Below are positions 1 to 8,419 of a stretch of 64,000 nt of DNA, piece after piece; within the stretch, counting starts at the first letter, position 1; the number at the start of each line of letters is the position of its first letter. The stretch is from assembly GCF_002356295.1 (NCBI RefSeq), contig NZ_AP018042.1, positions 3,380,361 to 3,444,360 of the forward strand, in the 5' to 3' direction. The position numbers and the translations under genes were made by a program. A model generated the notes under the pieces. The model worked only from the letters and a program-made list of their open reading frames with translations, searched no databases and had not been told where the DNA came from. This DNA comes from Labilibaculum antarcticum. Its GTDB lineage: Bacteria > Bacteroidota > Bacteroidia > Bacteroidales > Marinifilaceae.

Positions 1-1
1 A

Positions 2-619
2 GCTGTTCAAACTGGAGGTCCATCAGGAGGATGTCTTACAGAAAAGCATTTGGATACTCCTATCGATTTTGATAATTTGATTGCTGTCGGTTCTATGATG
101 GGATCCGGCGGTATGATTGTTATGGATGAGGATGACTGTATGGTTTCAATGGCTAAATTTTATTTAGAATTTACTGTTGAAGAATCTTGCGGTAAATGTA
201 CACCTTGCCGAATTGGTAACAAGCGTCTTCATGAAATTCTTCATAAAATTACTTTGGGCGAAGGAACTAAAGAAGATCTTGATTTATTAAGAAATTTGAG
301 TACTGTAATTAAAGATACCTCTCTTTGCGGATTAGGACAAACATCTCCCAACCCGGTTCTTTCAACACTTGATAATTTCTACGATGAATATATTTCTCAC
401 GTAGAAGATCATAAATGTGCAGCGGGGCAGTGTAAAGCTTTGATGCAGTATGTAATTGATCCTGAATTGTGTGTTGGTTGTACTCTATGCTCGCGTAATT
501 GTCCTGTTGATTGTATTTCAGGAGAACGCAAGGAGGCACACCTTATTGATACATCAAAATGTATTAAGTGTGGTGCATGTATGGAGAAGTGTAAGTTTAA
601 TGCGATAAGCATACAGTAA
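2..619 (+). CDS. hydB: [FeFe] hydrogenase subunit beta (HydB/NuoF-like), 3' part
   Basis: Partial gene; its 5' end lies before the window and the frame is open from base 2. The visible 205 residues begin in the NuoF-type GGPSGGC stretch and run into GSMMGSGGMIVMDE. ESCGKCTPCR and the later TSLCGLG supply the four cysteines of the NuoF 4Fe-4S cluster. The C-terminus has two ferredoxin-type motifs (CVGCTLCSRNC and CIKCGACMEKC). In the family this subunit carries FMN and binds NAD(H), passing electrons to or from the hydrogenase subunit. The hydA gene follows 13 bp downstream and hydC after that, so this is the beta subunit of a HydABC complex, which in characterised relatives bifurcates electrons between ferredoxin and NAD. 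Family confident; bifurcation is inferred from subunit composition. Confidence 0.93.
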   Translation, partial: AVQTGGPSGGCLTEKHLDTPIDFDNLIAVGSMMGSGGMIVMDEDDCMVSMAKFYLEFTVEESCGKCTPCRIGNKRLHEILHKITLGEGTKEDLDLLRNLSTVIKDTSLCGLGQTSPNPVLSTLDNFYDEYISHVEDHKCAAGQCKALMQYVIDPELCVGCTLCSRNCPVDCISGERKEAHLIDTSKCIKCGACMEKCKFNAISIQ

Positions 620-624
620 GGAGG
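618..624 (+). promoter_or_regulatory. Shine-Dalgarno site of hydA
   Basis: AAGGAGG lies 8 bp before the ATG at 633 and overlaps the hydB stop codon. Strong SD sites are uncommon in Bacteroidota, and this one fixes the hydA start at 633 rather than at the in-frame ATG at 642. Confidence 0.7.
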
Positions 625-632
625 ATCTTAAT

Positions 633-2405
633 ATGGAAAAAATGGTCAAATTAATCATTGATAAAAAACAAGTAGAAGTACCTAAGGGAACTACTATTTT
701 GGAAGCCGCTAAAGGAATCGGGGTTGATATCCCAACTCTTTGTTATATGCATCTTGGCGATATGGGAATTGAACACAAGCCCGGCGGATGTCGAATTTGT
801 GTTGTCGAGGTGGAAGGACGTCGCAATTTGGCACCATCTTGTAACTCTAAGTGTGAAGAAGGTATGGTAATTCATACTCATAACATGAGAGTTTTAAATG
901 CACGTAAAACTGTAATGGAATTGATATTGTCTGATCATCCATTCGATTGTTTAGTGTGTGCGAAATCAGGTAACTGTGATTTGCAATCTACAGCACAGCA
1001 ATTAGGTGTTCGGGAAATTCATTACAAAGGCGAGCAATCAACCTATAAAGTAGATTATTCTCCATCTATTATTCGTGATATGGATAAATGTATCATGTGT
1101 CGTAGATGCGAAACAATGTGTAACGATGTACAAACTGTTGGAGCTCTTTCTGCAATAAACAGAGGTTTTCAGTCTGTTGTTGCAACAGCTTTCGAAATGG
1201 ATTTGGAGAAATCAACTTGCACCTATTGCGGACAGTGCGTTGCAGTTTGTCCTACAGGAGCATTAACTGAGAAAGATCATACGAATCAGTTGATTAGAGA
1301 TCTTGCTAATCCTAAGAAAACGGTTGTTGTTCAAACAGCTCCTGCTGTTCGTGCTGCTCTGGGTGAGGAATTTGGAATAGAACCAGGTACTTTGGTTACC
1401 GGAAAAATGGTTTCAGCTCTACGTCAGTTAGGATTTAATAGCGTATTCGATACCGATTTTGCTGCCGATCTTACCATTATGGAAGAGGGAACAGAATTAT
1501 TGGATCGTTTAAAAAGACATTTGGATGGTGATAAGGATGTTAAATTACCAATTTTAACTTCTTGCTGTCCGGCTTGGGTGAACTTCTTTGAACATCACTT
1601 TCCTGAAATGAAGGATATTCCTTCAACAGCTCGTTCTCCTCAGCAAATGTTTGGTCCTATAGCCAAGAATTATTTGGCAAAAGAAATGGGAATCAAACGT
1701 GAGGATATGATTGTGGTTTCTATCATGCCTTGTCTGGCAAAGAAGTACGAGTGTCAGCGCGATGAGTTTAAGGTTGATGGCGATCCTGATGTAAATTATT
1801 CAATCTCAACTCGCGAATTAGCCAACTTAATTAAGCAAGCTAATATGGATTTCAAAGCTCTGCCTGATGAAGAATTTGATAATCCAATGGGAGAATCAAC
1901 AGGTGCTGGTGTGATTTTTGGTACAACAGGTGGTGTGATCGAAGCTGCTGCCCGTACTGCTTACGAAGTTTATACTGGAAAAACATTAGAGAATGTAAAT
2001 TTTGAAGCCTTGCGTGGTATGGAAGGTATTCGAAGTGCAACAGTAGATTTTGATGGATTAGATGTTAATATTGGTATTGCTCATGGTTTGGGGAATGCTC
2101 GTAAGCTTCTGGAAGATATCCGTGATGGTAAATCGCAATATCATGCAATTGAGATCATGGCTTGTCCTGGTGGTTGTATTGGTGGCGGTGGTCAGCCCTT
2201 GCACCATGGCGATTCGTCAATTTTGAAGAAACGTGCTGCGGCTCTTTATCGTGAAGATGCAGGAAAAGCGATCCGGAAGTCTCACGAGAATCCATACATT
2301 ATTAAATTGTATGAAGAGTTCTTAGGTAAGCCATGCGGTGAATTATCTCATAAGTTATTACATACTCATTATTTCGATAAGAGTAATGATATTGAGATTG
2401 AATAA
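633..2405 (+). CDS. hydA: [FeFe] hydrogenase catalytic subunit (group A, HydA)
   Basis: 590-residue catalytic subunit that reduces protons or oxidises H2 at an H-cluster. Domains in order: N-terminal 2Fe-2S domain (C37, C53, C56, C70); NuoG-type His-Cys3 cluster site (H102, C106, C109, C115); two 4Fe-4S motifs (C153-C163 and C196-C206); then the H-domain with all three signatures, TSCCPAW (C311, C312), IMPCLAKKYE (C367) and MACPGGCIGGGG; finally a C-terminal small-subunit domain from about residue 520. The TSCCP form is the one seen in catalytic hydrogenases rather than sensory homologues. It lacks the extra C-terminal 2Fe-2S domain of Thermotoga HydA. It is co-transcribed with hydB and hydC. 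All ligands look intact, so I expect an active enzyme. Confidence 0.96.
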   Translation: MEKMVKLIIDKKQVEVPKGTTILEAAKGIGVDIPTLCYMHLGDMGIEHKPGGCRICVVEVEGRRNLAPSCNSKCEEGMVIHTHNMRVLNARKTVMELILSDHPFDCLVCAKSGNCDLQSTAQQLGVREIHYKGEQSTYKVDYSPSIIRDMDKCIMCRRCETMCNDVQTVGALSAINRGFQSVVATAFEMDLEKSTCTYCGQCVAVCPTGALTEKDHTNQLIRDLANPKKTVVVQTAPAVRAALGEEFGIEPGTLVTGKMVSALRQLGFNSVFDTDFAADLTIMEEGTELLDRLKRHLDGDKDVKLPILTSCCPAWVNFFEHHFPEMKDIPSTARSPQQMFGPIAKNYLAKEMGIKREDMIVVSIMPCLAKKYECQRDEFKVDGDPDVNYSISTRELANLIKQANMDFKALPDEEFDNPMGESTGAGVIFGTTGGVIEAAARTAYEVYTGKTLENVNFEALRGMEGIRSATVDFDGLDVNIGIAHGLGNARKLLEDIRDGKSQYHAIEIMACPGGCIGGGGQPLHHGDSSILKKRAAALYREDAGKAIRKSHENPYIIKLYEEFLGKPCGELSHKLLHTHYFDKSNDIEIE

Positions 2406-2446
2406 ATTATTTTGAACCATCAGGATTATAAAAATCCAATTAATAT

Positions 2447-2452
2447 AAGGAG
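2447..2452 (+). promoter_or_regulatory. Shine-Dalgarno site of hydC
   Basis: AAGGAG ends 8 bp before the ATG at 2461 and supports that start. Confidence 0.6.
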
Positions 2453-2460
2453 TTTATATT

Positions 2461-2940
2461 ATGGCAAAAATTAAATTAGCAAAATCCAAAGTGGATAAAC
2501 TTGTGGAGATTTGCAAATCATTTGATAATGTAGGAAGTGAGTTGATTAATGTACTTCATAAAGCTCAGGAGACCTTTGGGTATCTTCCTGCTGAAGTTCA
2601 GGAGATCATTGCTCGTGAGTTGAATGTTTCGGTTGCTCATGTTTATGGTGTGGTAACATTCTATTCATTTTTCTCAATGGTACCAAAAGGTGAATTCCCA
2701 ATTTCTGTTTGTATGGGAACAGCTTGTTATGTTAGAGGTGCTGAGAAGGTGTTGGAAGAATTCAAACGTCAGCTGAGTGTGCCTGTTGGTGAAACTACCG
2801 AAGATGGTAAATTCTCAATTAGCTGCTTGCGCTGCGTAGGAGCTTGCGGATTGGCGCCGGTTGTTACTATCGGAGAACGTGTTTATGGACGAGTTTCTGC
2901 AGGTGATGTAGCTGATATTATTAAAGAATATCAAAAATAG
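2461..2940 (+). CDS. hydC: [FeFe] hydrogenase subunit gamma (HydC/NuoE-like)
   Basis: 159-residue thioredoxin-like 2Fe-2S protein of the NuoE/HydC family. The helical N-terminus is followed by the typical LPAEVQEIIARELNVS segment and then the cluster ligands: CMGTAC, followed about 40 residues later by CLRCVGAC. Normal length for the family. It is the third gene of the hydBAC operon, 55 bp after hydA, and is followed directly by a strong terminator. In related complexes it relays electrons between the NuoF-like and HydA subunits. Confidence 0.94.
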   Translation: MAKIKLAKSKVDKLVEICKSFDNVGSELINVLHKAQETFGYLPAEVQEIIARELNVSVAHVYGVVTFYSFFSMVPKGEFPISVCMGTACYVRGAEKVLEEFKRQLSVPVGETTEDGKFSISCLRCVGACGLAPVVTIGERVYGRVSAGDVADIIKEYQK

Positions 2941-2958
2941 AATCAAATTCTAAATTTG

Positions 2959-2989
2959 AAACCTCCGGCCTAGGGTCGGAGGTTTTTTT
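2959..2989 (+). terminator. Rho-independent terminator of hydBAC
   Basis: A 9-bp stem (AAACCTCCG paired with CGGAGGTTT) with a 9-nt loop, followed by a run of T. It starts 18 bp after the hydC stop and ends next to the convergent regulator gene. Confidence 0.9.
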
Positions 2990-2990
2990 G

Positions 2991-3710
2991 TTAATCCCAA
3001 ATTAGTTCTTGCTCTTTTAAGTTTTTGAAGAAGGAAGGGCGAAATGTATCACCGATAGGAATTCTTTCCTGTCCAATTACGACTCTGTTTTTGTCGATGA
3101 TATCAATATGTTCTAATGATACAATATATGATTTGTGAATTCTTATAAATCTATCGGCGGGTAGATAAATACTTAGGTTTTTCATGGTTTGCAGAGTAAT
3201 AATCCTCTTGTTAATAGTCTGAATCCATATATAGTCCTTCATACCTTTAAAAAATAGGACCTCATTGTATTTCACTTTCTCTATCTGTGAATTATTCTTA
3301 ATAAAGAAAAAATCATTCTTCTTTGTTTCAGGTTTAGGATGAGCTGTTTTTCCCTGTTTTTGGATGTAAATATTATTTAAAACTCGAATGAATTTTTCAA
3401 ATGATACAGGTTTCATAATGTAGTCAAACGCACTAATACAATGGTCTTTATGTTGATATGAGGCACAACTCATGCTTATAATAACCTCTGGCTTTTGGAT
3501 ATTGAATTCATTCCAATCAATTTTTTGTTGTTGAGCAAATTCAAGATCCATAAATAGTAGATCTATTTTATTCTTGTTGATATAAGCTTTGGCTTGATTT
3601 AAATTTGAAAAACAAGCTTTTATATTTAGGTAGGGAATACTTTCTCCATATTTTTTAAGAGATTCAATATGAAGTAAGTCACGGTCAAGAATAATACTAT
3701 CTATTATCAT
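2991..3710 (-). CDS. LytTR-family response regulator
   Basis: 239 residues. An N-terminal receiver domain (about 1-120) has the phosphoacceptor Asp at D55 (LLFMDLEF) and the conserved Lys at K100 (IMKPVSF). A C-terminal LytTR DNA-binding domain (about 133-239) shows the usual pattern ending in RIHKSYIVSLEHI and GQERIPIGDTFR. No histidine kinase lies next to it, so it is an orphan in this window. Its targets are unknown; the DUF4907/Kelch group transcribed in the same direction just upstream is one candidate. A 15-bp inverted repeat lies about 40 bp upstream of its start. Confidence 0.88.
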   Translation of the reverse strand: MIIDSIILDRDLLHIESLKKYGESIPYLNIKACFSNLNQAKAYINKNKIDLLFMDLEFAQQQKIDWNEFNIQKPEVIISMSCASYQHKDHCISAFDYIMKPVSFEKFIRVLNNIYIQKQGKTAHPKPETKKNDFFFIKNNSQIEKVKYNEVLFFKGMKDYIWIQTINKRIITLQTMKNLSIYLPADRFIRIHKSYIVSLEHIDIIDKNRVVIGQERIPIGDTFRPSFFKNLKEQELIWD

Positions 3711-3750
3711 AGCTACTAATATAGTAGCTTTTGTTTGGAAAGAATAGGGC

Positions 3751-3787
3751 TTAACATTATTTAACTGTATACGTTAAATAGTGTTAA
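3751..3787. repeat. 15-bp inverted repeat upstream of the LytTR regulator
   Basis: TTAACATTATTTAAC pairs with GTTAAATAGTGTTAA across a TGTATAC loop (one G-T pair). It lies between the stop of the DUF4907 gene and the start of the regulator gene. There is no good T-run on the minus strand, so it is a poor terminator and could be a protein-binding site. Confidence 0.5.
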
Positions 3788-3800
3788 TGTTTTACCTTCT

Positions 3801-4151
3801 TTATTCAATAATAAGAGGTTGTTGCAGAGAATCGATTACCATTAACTCCATAAGGTCATCGGTTGAGATAGATGGAATTTCTTTCAGTTGTATTTTTTTA
3901 AGAACTCTTTCTCCAACAATTTTTGCTGATTTTTCAGAAGGGAAGGCATGTTTTTCTTGAATCGCCGGAATTCGGTATTGATTTATGACTGGCTTGTTAT
4001 TCTTTAATATTTGATATCCCCATCCTTCTTCTGTTTGGTAAGTTTGCATGTTATATGAAGGAGTTGATTTATTATTTCGGAATAGATAAACCGAAATAAT
4101 AAAGATGCCTATTATAATGAGTATCAGATAAAAATATTTCTTTTTAATCAT
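3801..4151 (-). CDS. DUF4907-family membrane-anchored protein
   Basis: 116 residues. The N-terminal helix (about residues 6-24, YFYLILIIIGIFIISVYLF) is a membrane anchor or uncleaved signal. The remainder matches the DUF4907 pattern: GWGYQILKNNKPVINQ, then IPAI, a conserved F-S-E-K-A-like helix and a basic VLKKI segment. The domain's function is not known. In Bacteroidota it often lies beside Kelch-repeat and DUF4270 proteins, as here. It follows the Kelch gene on the same strand, but a terminator separates them, so its expression may be lower. No catalytic residues recognised. Confidence 0.75.
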   Translation of the reverse strand: MIKKKYFYLILIIIGIFIISVYLFRNNKSTPSYNMQTYQTEEGWGYQILKNNKPVINQYRIPAIQEKHAFPSEKSAKIVGERVLKKIQLKEIPSISTDDLMELMVIDSLQQPLIIE

Positions 4152-4166
4152 AAACGTTATCTAAAT

Positions 4167-4201
4167 AAAAAAGGCTGAGTCTTAACGAATCAGCCTTTTT
4201 T
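4167..4201 (-). terminator. Terminator between the Kelch and DUF4907 genes
   Basis: A stem of AAAAAAGGCTGA pairing with TCAGCCTTTTTT, loop about 11 nt, T-rich tail on the minus strand. It sits 15 bp after the Kelch gene stop and just before the DUF4907 start, so it probably ends or attenuates Kelch transcription. Confidence 0.8.
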
Positions 4202-4215
4202 GAAGTTATAAATAT

Positions 4216-5250
4216 TTAATAATTATCAATGTCGTCTTCGTCTACATTTGGTTGGAATTCCCAAGTGTCGTCAAGGTAGTAAGTCCCAGAACTTCCAGTA
4301 GCAATATATGCTTTTGTTCCATCAGTGTTAGAAAAAGCAACAGCATTTTGTCTTGCAGCTACTTCAAACTCTAATTCTTCTTTTTCATCCCAGTTGTCAT
4401 TTGCAGGATTGTATTCCCAAACATCTCTTTTTAAGCTGGTACCATAAGCACCTGTCGCAATATATGCTCTGTTGTTAATTACAAAAGCTACTGCGTTTGA
4501 TCTCATAACATCTTCATTGTCGTAATCCTCGTCTAAAATTTCAATTTGATTCTCTACTTCCTGAGATACCCAAGTACTAGCTGCGATGTCAAATTTGTAA
4601 ATTTTGTTTAGTAAACCACCGGTATTTAGTGTTCCCGTACAAATGTATGCATAATCTCCAATAACAAAAGAACTGGCTTCTCTTACTTTGTTGCCATGAG
4701 TACCCAATGTAGTCCAACTAGTACCATCGAATTTATAATAATCGTTTAGATATTTTTTATCTGCTTCATCAAGATCACCGTAACCGGCACCAACAACACC
4801 ATATGTTGCAGTACTAAAAGCAACTGAACCTTCTCTAACTCCACCTGGGAAATCACCAATATTAGTCCATGCATTGGTAGCTGGGTCAAATTCCCAAAAA
4901 TCAGCATAACGAGTGTAGTCACCATCAAATCCGGTTCCTACATAACCTTTTCCATTAGCAGAAAAAGCAACTGCATTCTGACGTACTTTAAAAAGATCTC
5001 CAGGAGTAGCTACGTTTGTCCATGTTTCAGTTGTAAGATCAAATTTCTTAAAGCTGCTTAATCTGTCTTCACCATCGTATCCACAACCTACGTATGCAAA
5101 GTTCCCAATAGTAAATGTAACAGCGTTGCTGCGAGGCACACCAGGGAAATCAGTTTTCTTAACCCAGTTTCCAATAAGATCATCTCCACTACTACAACTT
5201 GCAAATAGAAAGAGGGTAGCAATAATCCCTAATGACAGTAATTTTCTCAT
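4216..5250 (-). CDS. Kelch-repeat beta-propeller lipoprotein
   Basis: 344 residues. The N-terminus is a lipoprotein signal with the lipobox ending at C19 (LFLFASC). The rest is about six repeats of roughly 50 residues, each containing a WT.....G or W.....FPGG element and a V.F.....YV.TG strand (for example FTIGNFAYVGCGYDG), the Kelch/galactose-oxidase propeller pattern. A tail of acidic residues (NVDEDDIDNY) closes the protein. No galactose-oxidase copper ligands were recognised, so it is more likely a surface binding or scaffolding protein than an enzyme. Neighbours (DUF4907, DUF4270, an outer-membrane protein) suggest a shared envelope role. Confidence 0.85.
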   Translation of the reverse strand: MRKLLSLGIIATLFLFASCSSGDDLIGNWVKKTDFPGVPRSNAVTFTIGNFAYVGCGYDGEDRLSSFKKFDLTTETWTNVATPGDLFKVRQNAVAFSANGKGYVGTGFDGDYTRYADFWEFDPATNAWTNIGDFPGGVREGSVAFSTATYGVVGAGYGDLDEADKKYLNDYYKFDGTSWTTLGTHGNKVREASSFVIGDYAYICTGTLNTGGLLNKIYKFDIAASTWVSQEVENQIEILDEDYDNEDVMRSNAVAFVINNRAYIATGAYGTSLKRDVWEYNPANDNWDEKEELEFEVAARQNAVAFSNTDGTKAYIATGSSGTYYLDDTWEFQPNVDEDDIDNY

Positions 5251-5582
5251 TTGTTATTTATTTTTTCAATGTTAATATCTTGAATAGGCATTTTTTAAAT
5301 TCCATTCTAAAATATGAATTCGATATAAGATTTATTTAATCTTAAATCCTCGTTCTAAATTATACTAAGGCACAAATATAAACAAAAAACAATATTATTA
5401 GTTTTTAGTCGTACAAAACTAATAATAATTTAGAAAATTTAACTATTATTTTTAGGGATCGACTTTGTCGATATTTTAATTACATTTGTCAGGAAAATCA
5501 ATACAGGACATCTATAAAAGTTCATTACTACCTTAATTTTGTTTTTATTTGAGGGACTTTTTAACCAGAATTTATAAAAAAT
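5251..5582. other. Divergent intergenic region between the Kelch and DUF4270 genes
   Basis: 332 AT-rich bases between oppositely directed genes. Matches to the Bacteroidota -7 element TAnnTTTG occur on the plus strand at 5481-5488 and 5534-5541 and on the minus strand at 5373-5380. None has a good TTTG at the expected distance, so promoters are likely here but not fixed. Nothing else seen. Confidence 0.4.
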
Positions 5583-6950
5583 ATGAATAGATTATTTTCC
5601 TTAATTATTCTTCTTTCGGTTCTTATTATAGGGTGTAATTCGGAGGATTTTGAAATACACGAGCTTGGTGGAAATCTAATTGAGAGTTCTACTGTTATTA
5701 ATATGGTTGATACTTTTACCATACAAAGTTCATCAGTTATCACGGATTCAATTCAGACATCTTCGTTGGGAAGTGTTTCTGTAGGACGTTATGTAGATGA
5801 TTATTTAGGAAGTATAAAAGCGACTTCCTATTCAAAAGTTGATTTGGGATCTGTTTTTAGTTTGGATATAACTGATAAAGCTCAATTTGACTCTATTATT
5901 CTAGTTGCCTATAGTACTGGTGCTTTTTGGGGAGATACGACTCAAACACAAACTATTAATGTACATAGAGTAACAGACCATATTGAAATAAATTCAGACA
6001 CATTAGCGTATTTCAATACTTACAGTTTAAATATTGATCCGGAAGTATTGGGAACAAAAACATTTACAGCGCGTCCCAAACGGAAAGATGAGCTTGGGGC
6101 AAGAATATATCACGATTTCAGAATTAAATTGAATGATGAGTTCGGTCAAGAACTTCTTGATTCAGCATTAAACAATAACGGATATCTTTCTAATGCTGTG
6201 AAATGGGAGGAGCGATTTGAAGGGATTGCTTTGGTGCCGGGAGAGACTGATAATGCTTCAGTGTTAAACTTTCAGACGGATAGTATGAACATTCGATTGT
6301 ATTACAGAACGGTAGGAAATAGTTCTGGTGGAGCAATTGAAACACATCGTGATTTTTCAATAAGTAAAACATTGTCTTTTACAAATTACCAGGCTGATAG
6401 AACAAATTCGAATCAACTAGGCACAAGTTTAAGTGGTTTAGTTGAGAGTGAGATTGATATTCCTTCGGAACAAACTAATAATTTATCCTTTATTCAAGGT
6501 GGTACTGGTATATATACTAAATTGAAAATCCCATATTTGGAATTGTTAGGTCAGCAAGGTGAGGCTGTCTCTTTACTGAGCGCTGAATTACTTTTGTATC
6601 CTTTAGAGGGGACAGATCAAAAAGAATTGTTTCCCTTATATGGATTGAATTTTGAGATTTATGAAACTGATAAAATGAATAGATTGGTTAGTCCAATTTA
6701 TAATTCTAGTAGTCAAGTAACATCTACTTACTATGTGAATTATGAAAATCCGGAGGATACTCCCTTGTATTTTGACTTAACTAGTTATGTTGGGGATGTA
6801 TTAGCTAATGGGATGGAAGATGATGAAGGACTTCTAATTAAGTTGACCAGCCAGTTTAATAATGGATTTGTTAATAGGATGGTAATTAATAATGATCCCG
6901 ATTCACGTTTTAAAATAAAATTAAGAACAACTTATGCAGTGCAAAAATAA
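5583..6950 (+). CDS. DUF4270 domain lipoprotein
   Basis: 455 residues with a lipoprotein signal ending at C18 (SVLIIGC). The body fits the DUF4270 family of Bacteroidota envelope proteins: an early SVSVGRYVDDYLGSIKATSY motif, a D..ILVAY segment, and a C-terminal domain with YFDLTSYV and a final NDPDSRFKIKLRTTY, typical of beta-rich secreted proteins. The function is unknown. The next gene starts 19 bp downstream from its preferred ATG (and overlaps from an earlier one), so the two are almost certainly co-transcribed. Confidence 0.82.
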   Translation: MNRLFSLIILLSVLIIGCNSEDFEIHELGGNLIESSTVINMVDTFTIQSSSVITDSIQTSSLGSVSVGRYVDDYLGSIKATSYSKVDLGSVFSLDITDKAQFDSIILVAYSTGAFWGDTTQTQTINVHRVTDHIEINSDTLAYFNTYSLNIDPEVLGTKTFTARPKRKDELGARIYHDFRIKLNDEFGQELLDSALNNNGYLSNAVKWEERFEGIALVPGETDNASVLNFQTDSMNIRLYYRTVGNSSGGAIETHRDFSISKTLSFTNYQADRTNSNQLGTSLSGLVESEIDIPSEQTNNLSFIQGGTGIYTKLKIPYLELLGQQGEAVSLLSAELLLYPLEGTDQKELFPLYGLNFEIYETDKMNRLVSPIYNSSSQVTSTYYVNYENPEDTPLYFDLTSYVGDVLANGMEDDEGLLIKLTSQFNNGFVNRMVINNDPDSRFKIKLRTTYAVQK

Positions 6951-6969
6951 CAAACTATTTAGTGTCAGT

Positions 6970-8211
6970 ATGAAGAACTTATATTTGTCTATATTATTGG
7001 TGTTAGTTAGTGGCGTACATGTTTGTTTTGCTCAAAATAATACCTCATCTCCATATTCTCGCTACGGGCTTGGAGAATTGAATCAGGTTGGTGTGGGGCA
7101 GGCTTCCGGTTTTAGCGGAACTAGCCTGTCTTTTCGAAACCGTAGTTACCTATCTATTGATAACCCTGCGGCATTAACTGCTATTGATAGTTTAAAGTTT
7201 ATCTTTAATGTTGGTGTATCCTCTAAAATTTCAAATTTGAATCAAAGTGGAAATTCGGATGTGCTATATGATAGTAATTTAAGTCATGTTTCTTTGGGAT
7301 TTCGCATTTCTCCAAAGATTGCAACGGCGGTATCTTTGGTTCCGTATACTAGTGTAGGATATAATATTTCAACACTCGAAAAGGTAAATGGCAGTACTGA
7401 TTTTTATCAAAGAATACTTTCTGGTTCGGGAGGTTTAAATCAATTTATTTTAAGCAATGGTGTTGCATTAACGAATAAATTATCCGTGGGTGTAAATGCA
7501 ATATACCTATTTGGAAATAATACGGCGAATGAAACAATTACACTTAGTAATACTTACAATAGTACTGTCGAGAAATTGATCTCAAAAGGGATATATGGTA
7601 ATGTTGGACTACAATATAAGGACGCATTTACTAAGGATTGGGAAGTTACTATTGGAGCAAAATTTCAACCTAAAGTTCAGGTTGCCGGGGAGAAGAAAGA
7701 GAATATTTCAAATTCTAGCTCGGGAACTGTAATTGATAATAATACTCTAAATAAAGGTTCTTTTGATGTGCCAATGACCTATGGTTTTGGTCTGGGGTTT
7801 ACAAAAAATGAGCAATTATGGTTTGGTGCTGATTATTTGCATGAGAAATGGGCTGATACTAAGATATTTAAAAAATCAAGTGGTTTAGTTGATAGAGATC
7901 GATTTAGTGTAGGAATGAATTATATAGCTGATGACGGTTATGCCACAACACTTTTGAAGAAACTCACCTACAGATTTGGTGCATTTTATGATACTGGATA
8001 TATTATGACTGGGAGTGACCGAATTGAATCTAAAGGTGTGAGTTTTGGTCTAGGAATTCCAATGGCGAAAAACAAAGGGACAATTAACCTTTCTTTTGAG
8101 TTCGGACAAATGGGAACAGCGGATAATAATAATATAAGAGAAGATTACGGTAAGGTTACGGTTGAGATGAGTTTGTTTGAAACTTGGTTCTTAAAACGTA
8201 AGTATCAATAA
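6970..8211 (+). CDS. Outer-membrane beta-barrel protein
   Basis: 413 residues from the ATG at 6970. I prefer this start because it places a clean signal peptide (MKNLYLSILLVLVSGVHVCFAQ) first; the in-frame ATG at 6934 adds 12 residues and overlaps the DUF4270 gene. After SSPYSRYGLGEL the protein is a run of alternating hydrophobic/polar strands, G/N-rich turns and aromatic strand ends. This is an outer-membrane barrel of the kind often labelled FadL/OmpP1-like or simply membrane protein in Bacteroidota. The SPYSRYGLG motif is common in that group. Substrate unknown. It is the last gene of its operon and is followed by a terminator. Confidence 0.78.
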   Translation: MKNLYLSILLVLVSGVHVCFAQNNTSSPYSRYGLGELNQVGVGQASGFSGTSLSFRNRSYLSIDNPAALTAIDSLKFIFNVGVSSKISNLNQSGNSDVLYDSNLSHVSLGFRISPKIATAVSLVPYTSVGYNISTLEKVNGSTDFYQRILSGSGGLNQFILSNGVALTNKLSVGVNAIYLFGNNTANETITLSNTYNSTVEKLISKGIYGNVGLQYKDAFTKDWEVTIGAKFQPKVQVAGEKKENISNSSSGTVIDNNTLNKGSFDVPMTYGFGLGFTKNEQLWFGADYLHEKWADTKIFKKSSGLVDRDRFSVGMNYIADDGYATTLLKKLTYRFGAFYDTGYIMTGSDRIESKGVSFGLGIPMAKNKGTINLSFEFGQMGTADNNNIREDYGKVTVEMSLFETWFLKRKYQ

Positions 8212-8236
8212 AAATATTTAGTGTAACTCTATATGT

Positions 8237-8269
8237 AACCCAAGGCTTTTATGGCCTTGGGTTTTTTTG
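8237..8269 (+). terminator. Terminator of the DUF4270/outer-membrane protein operon
   Basis: A 10-bp stem (AACCCAAGGC with GCCTTGGGTT), a 7-nt loop and a run of seven T, 25 bp after the stop. Confidence 0.9.
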
Positions 8270-8315
8270 TGGAATGGGAATAAGAATATAATAGATCTTA
8301 AACTCTAAATTATTA

Positions 8316-8344
8316 TTGAATCAAAATAATAATGTTTAATTTTG
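8316..8344 (+). promoter_or_regulatory. Putative promoter of hydG
   Basis: TTG at 8316-8318 and TAATTTTG at 8337-8344, spaced 18 bp, fit the Bacteroidota -33 / -7 pattern. It ends 75 bp before the hydG ATG. Confidence 0.5.
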
Positions 8345-8419
8345 CCCTGAAAACTAACTAAATACATAAAATATTGGGTCGTATGTACTATCCATATTTT
8401 ACGACAATACAGCGTAAAA

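Noticed and set aside
3751-3787. Terminator for the DUF4907 gene
   Set aside because: A good stem, but no T-run on the minus strand; listed as an inverted repeat instead.
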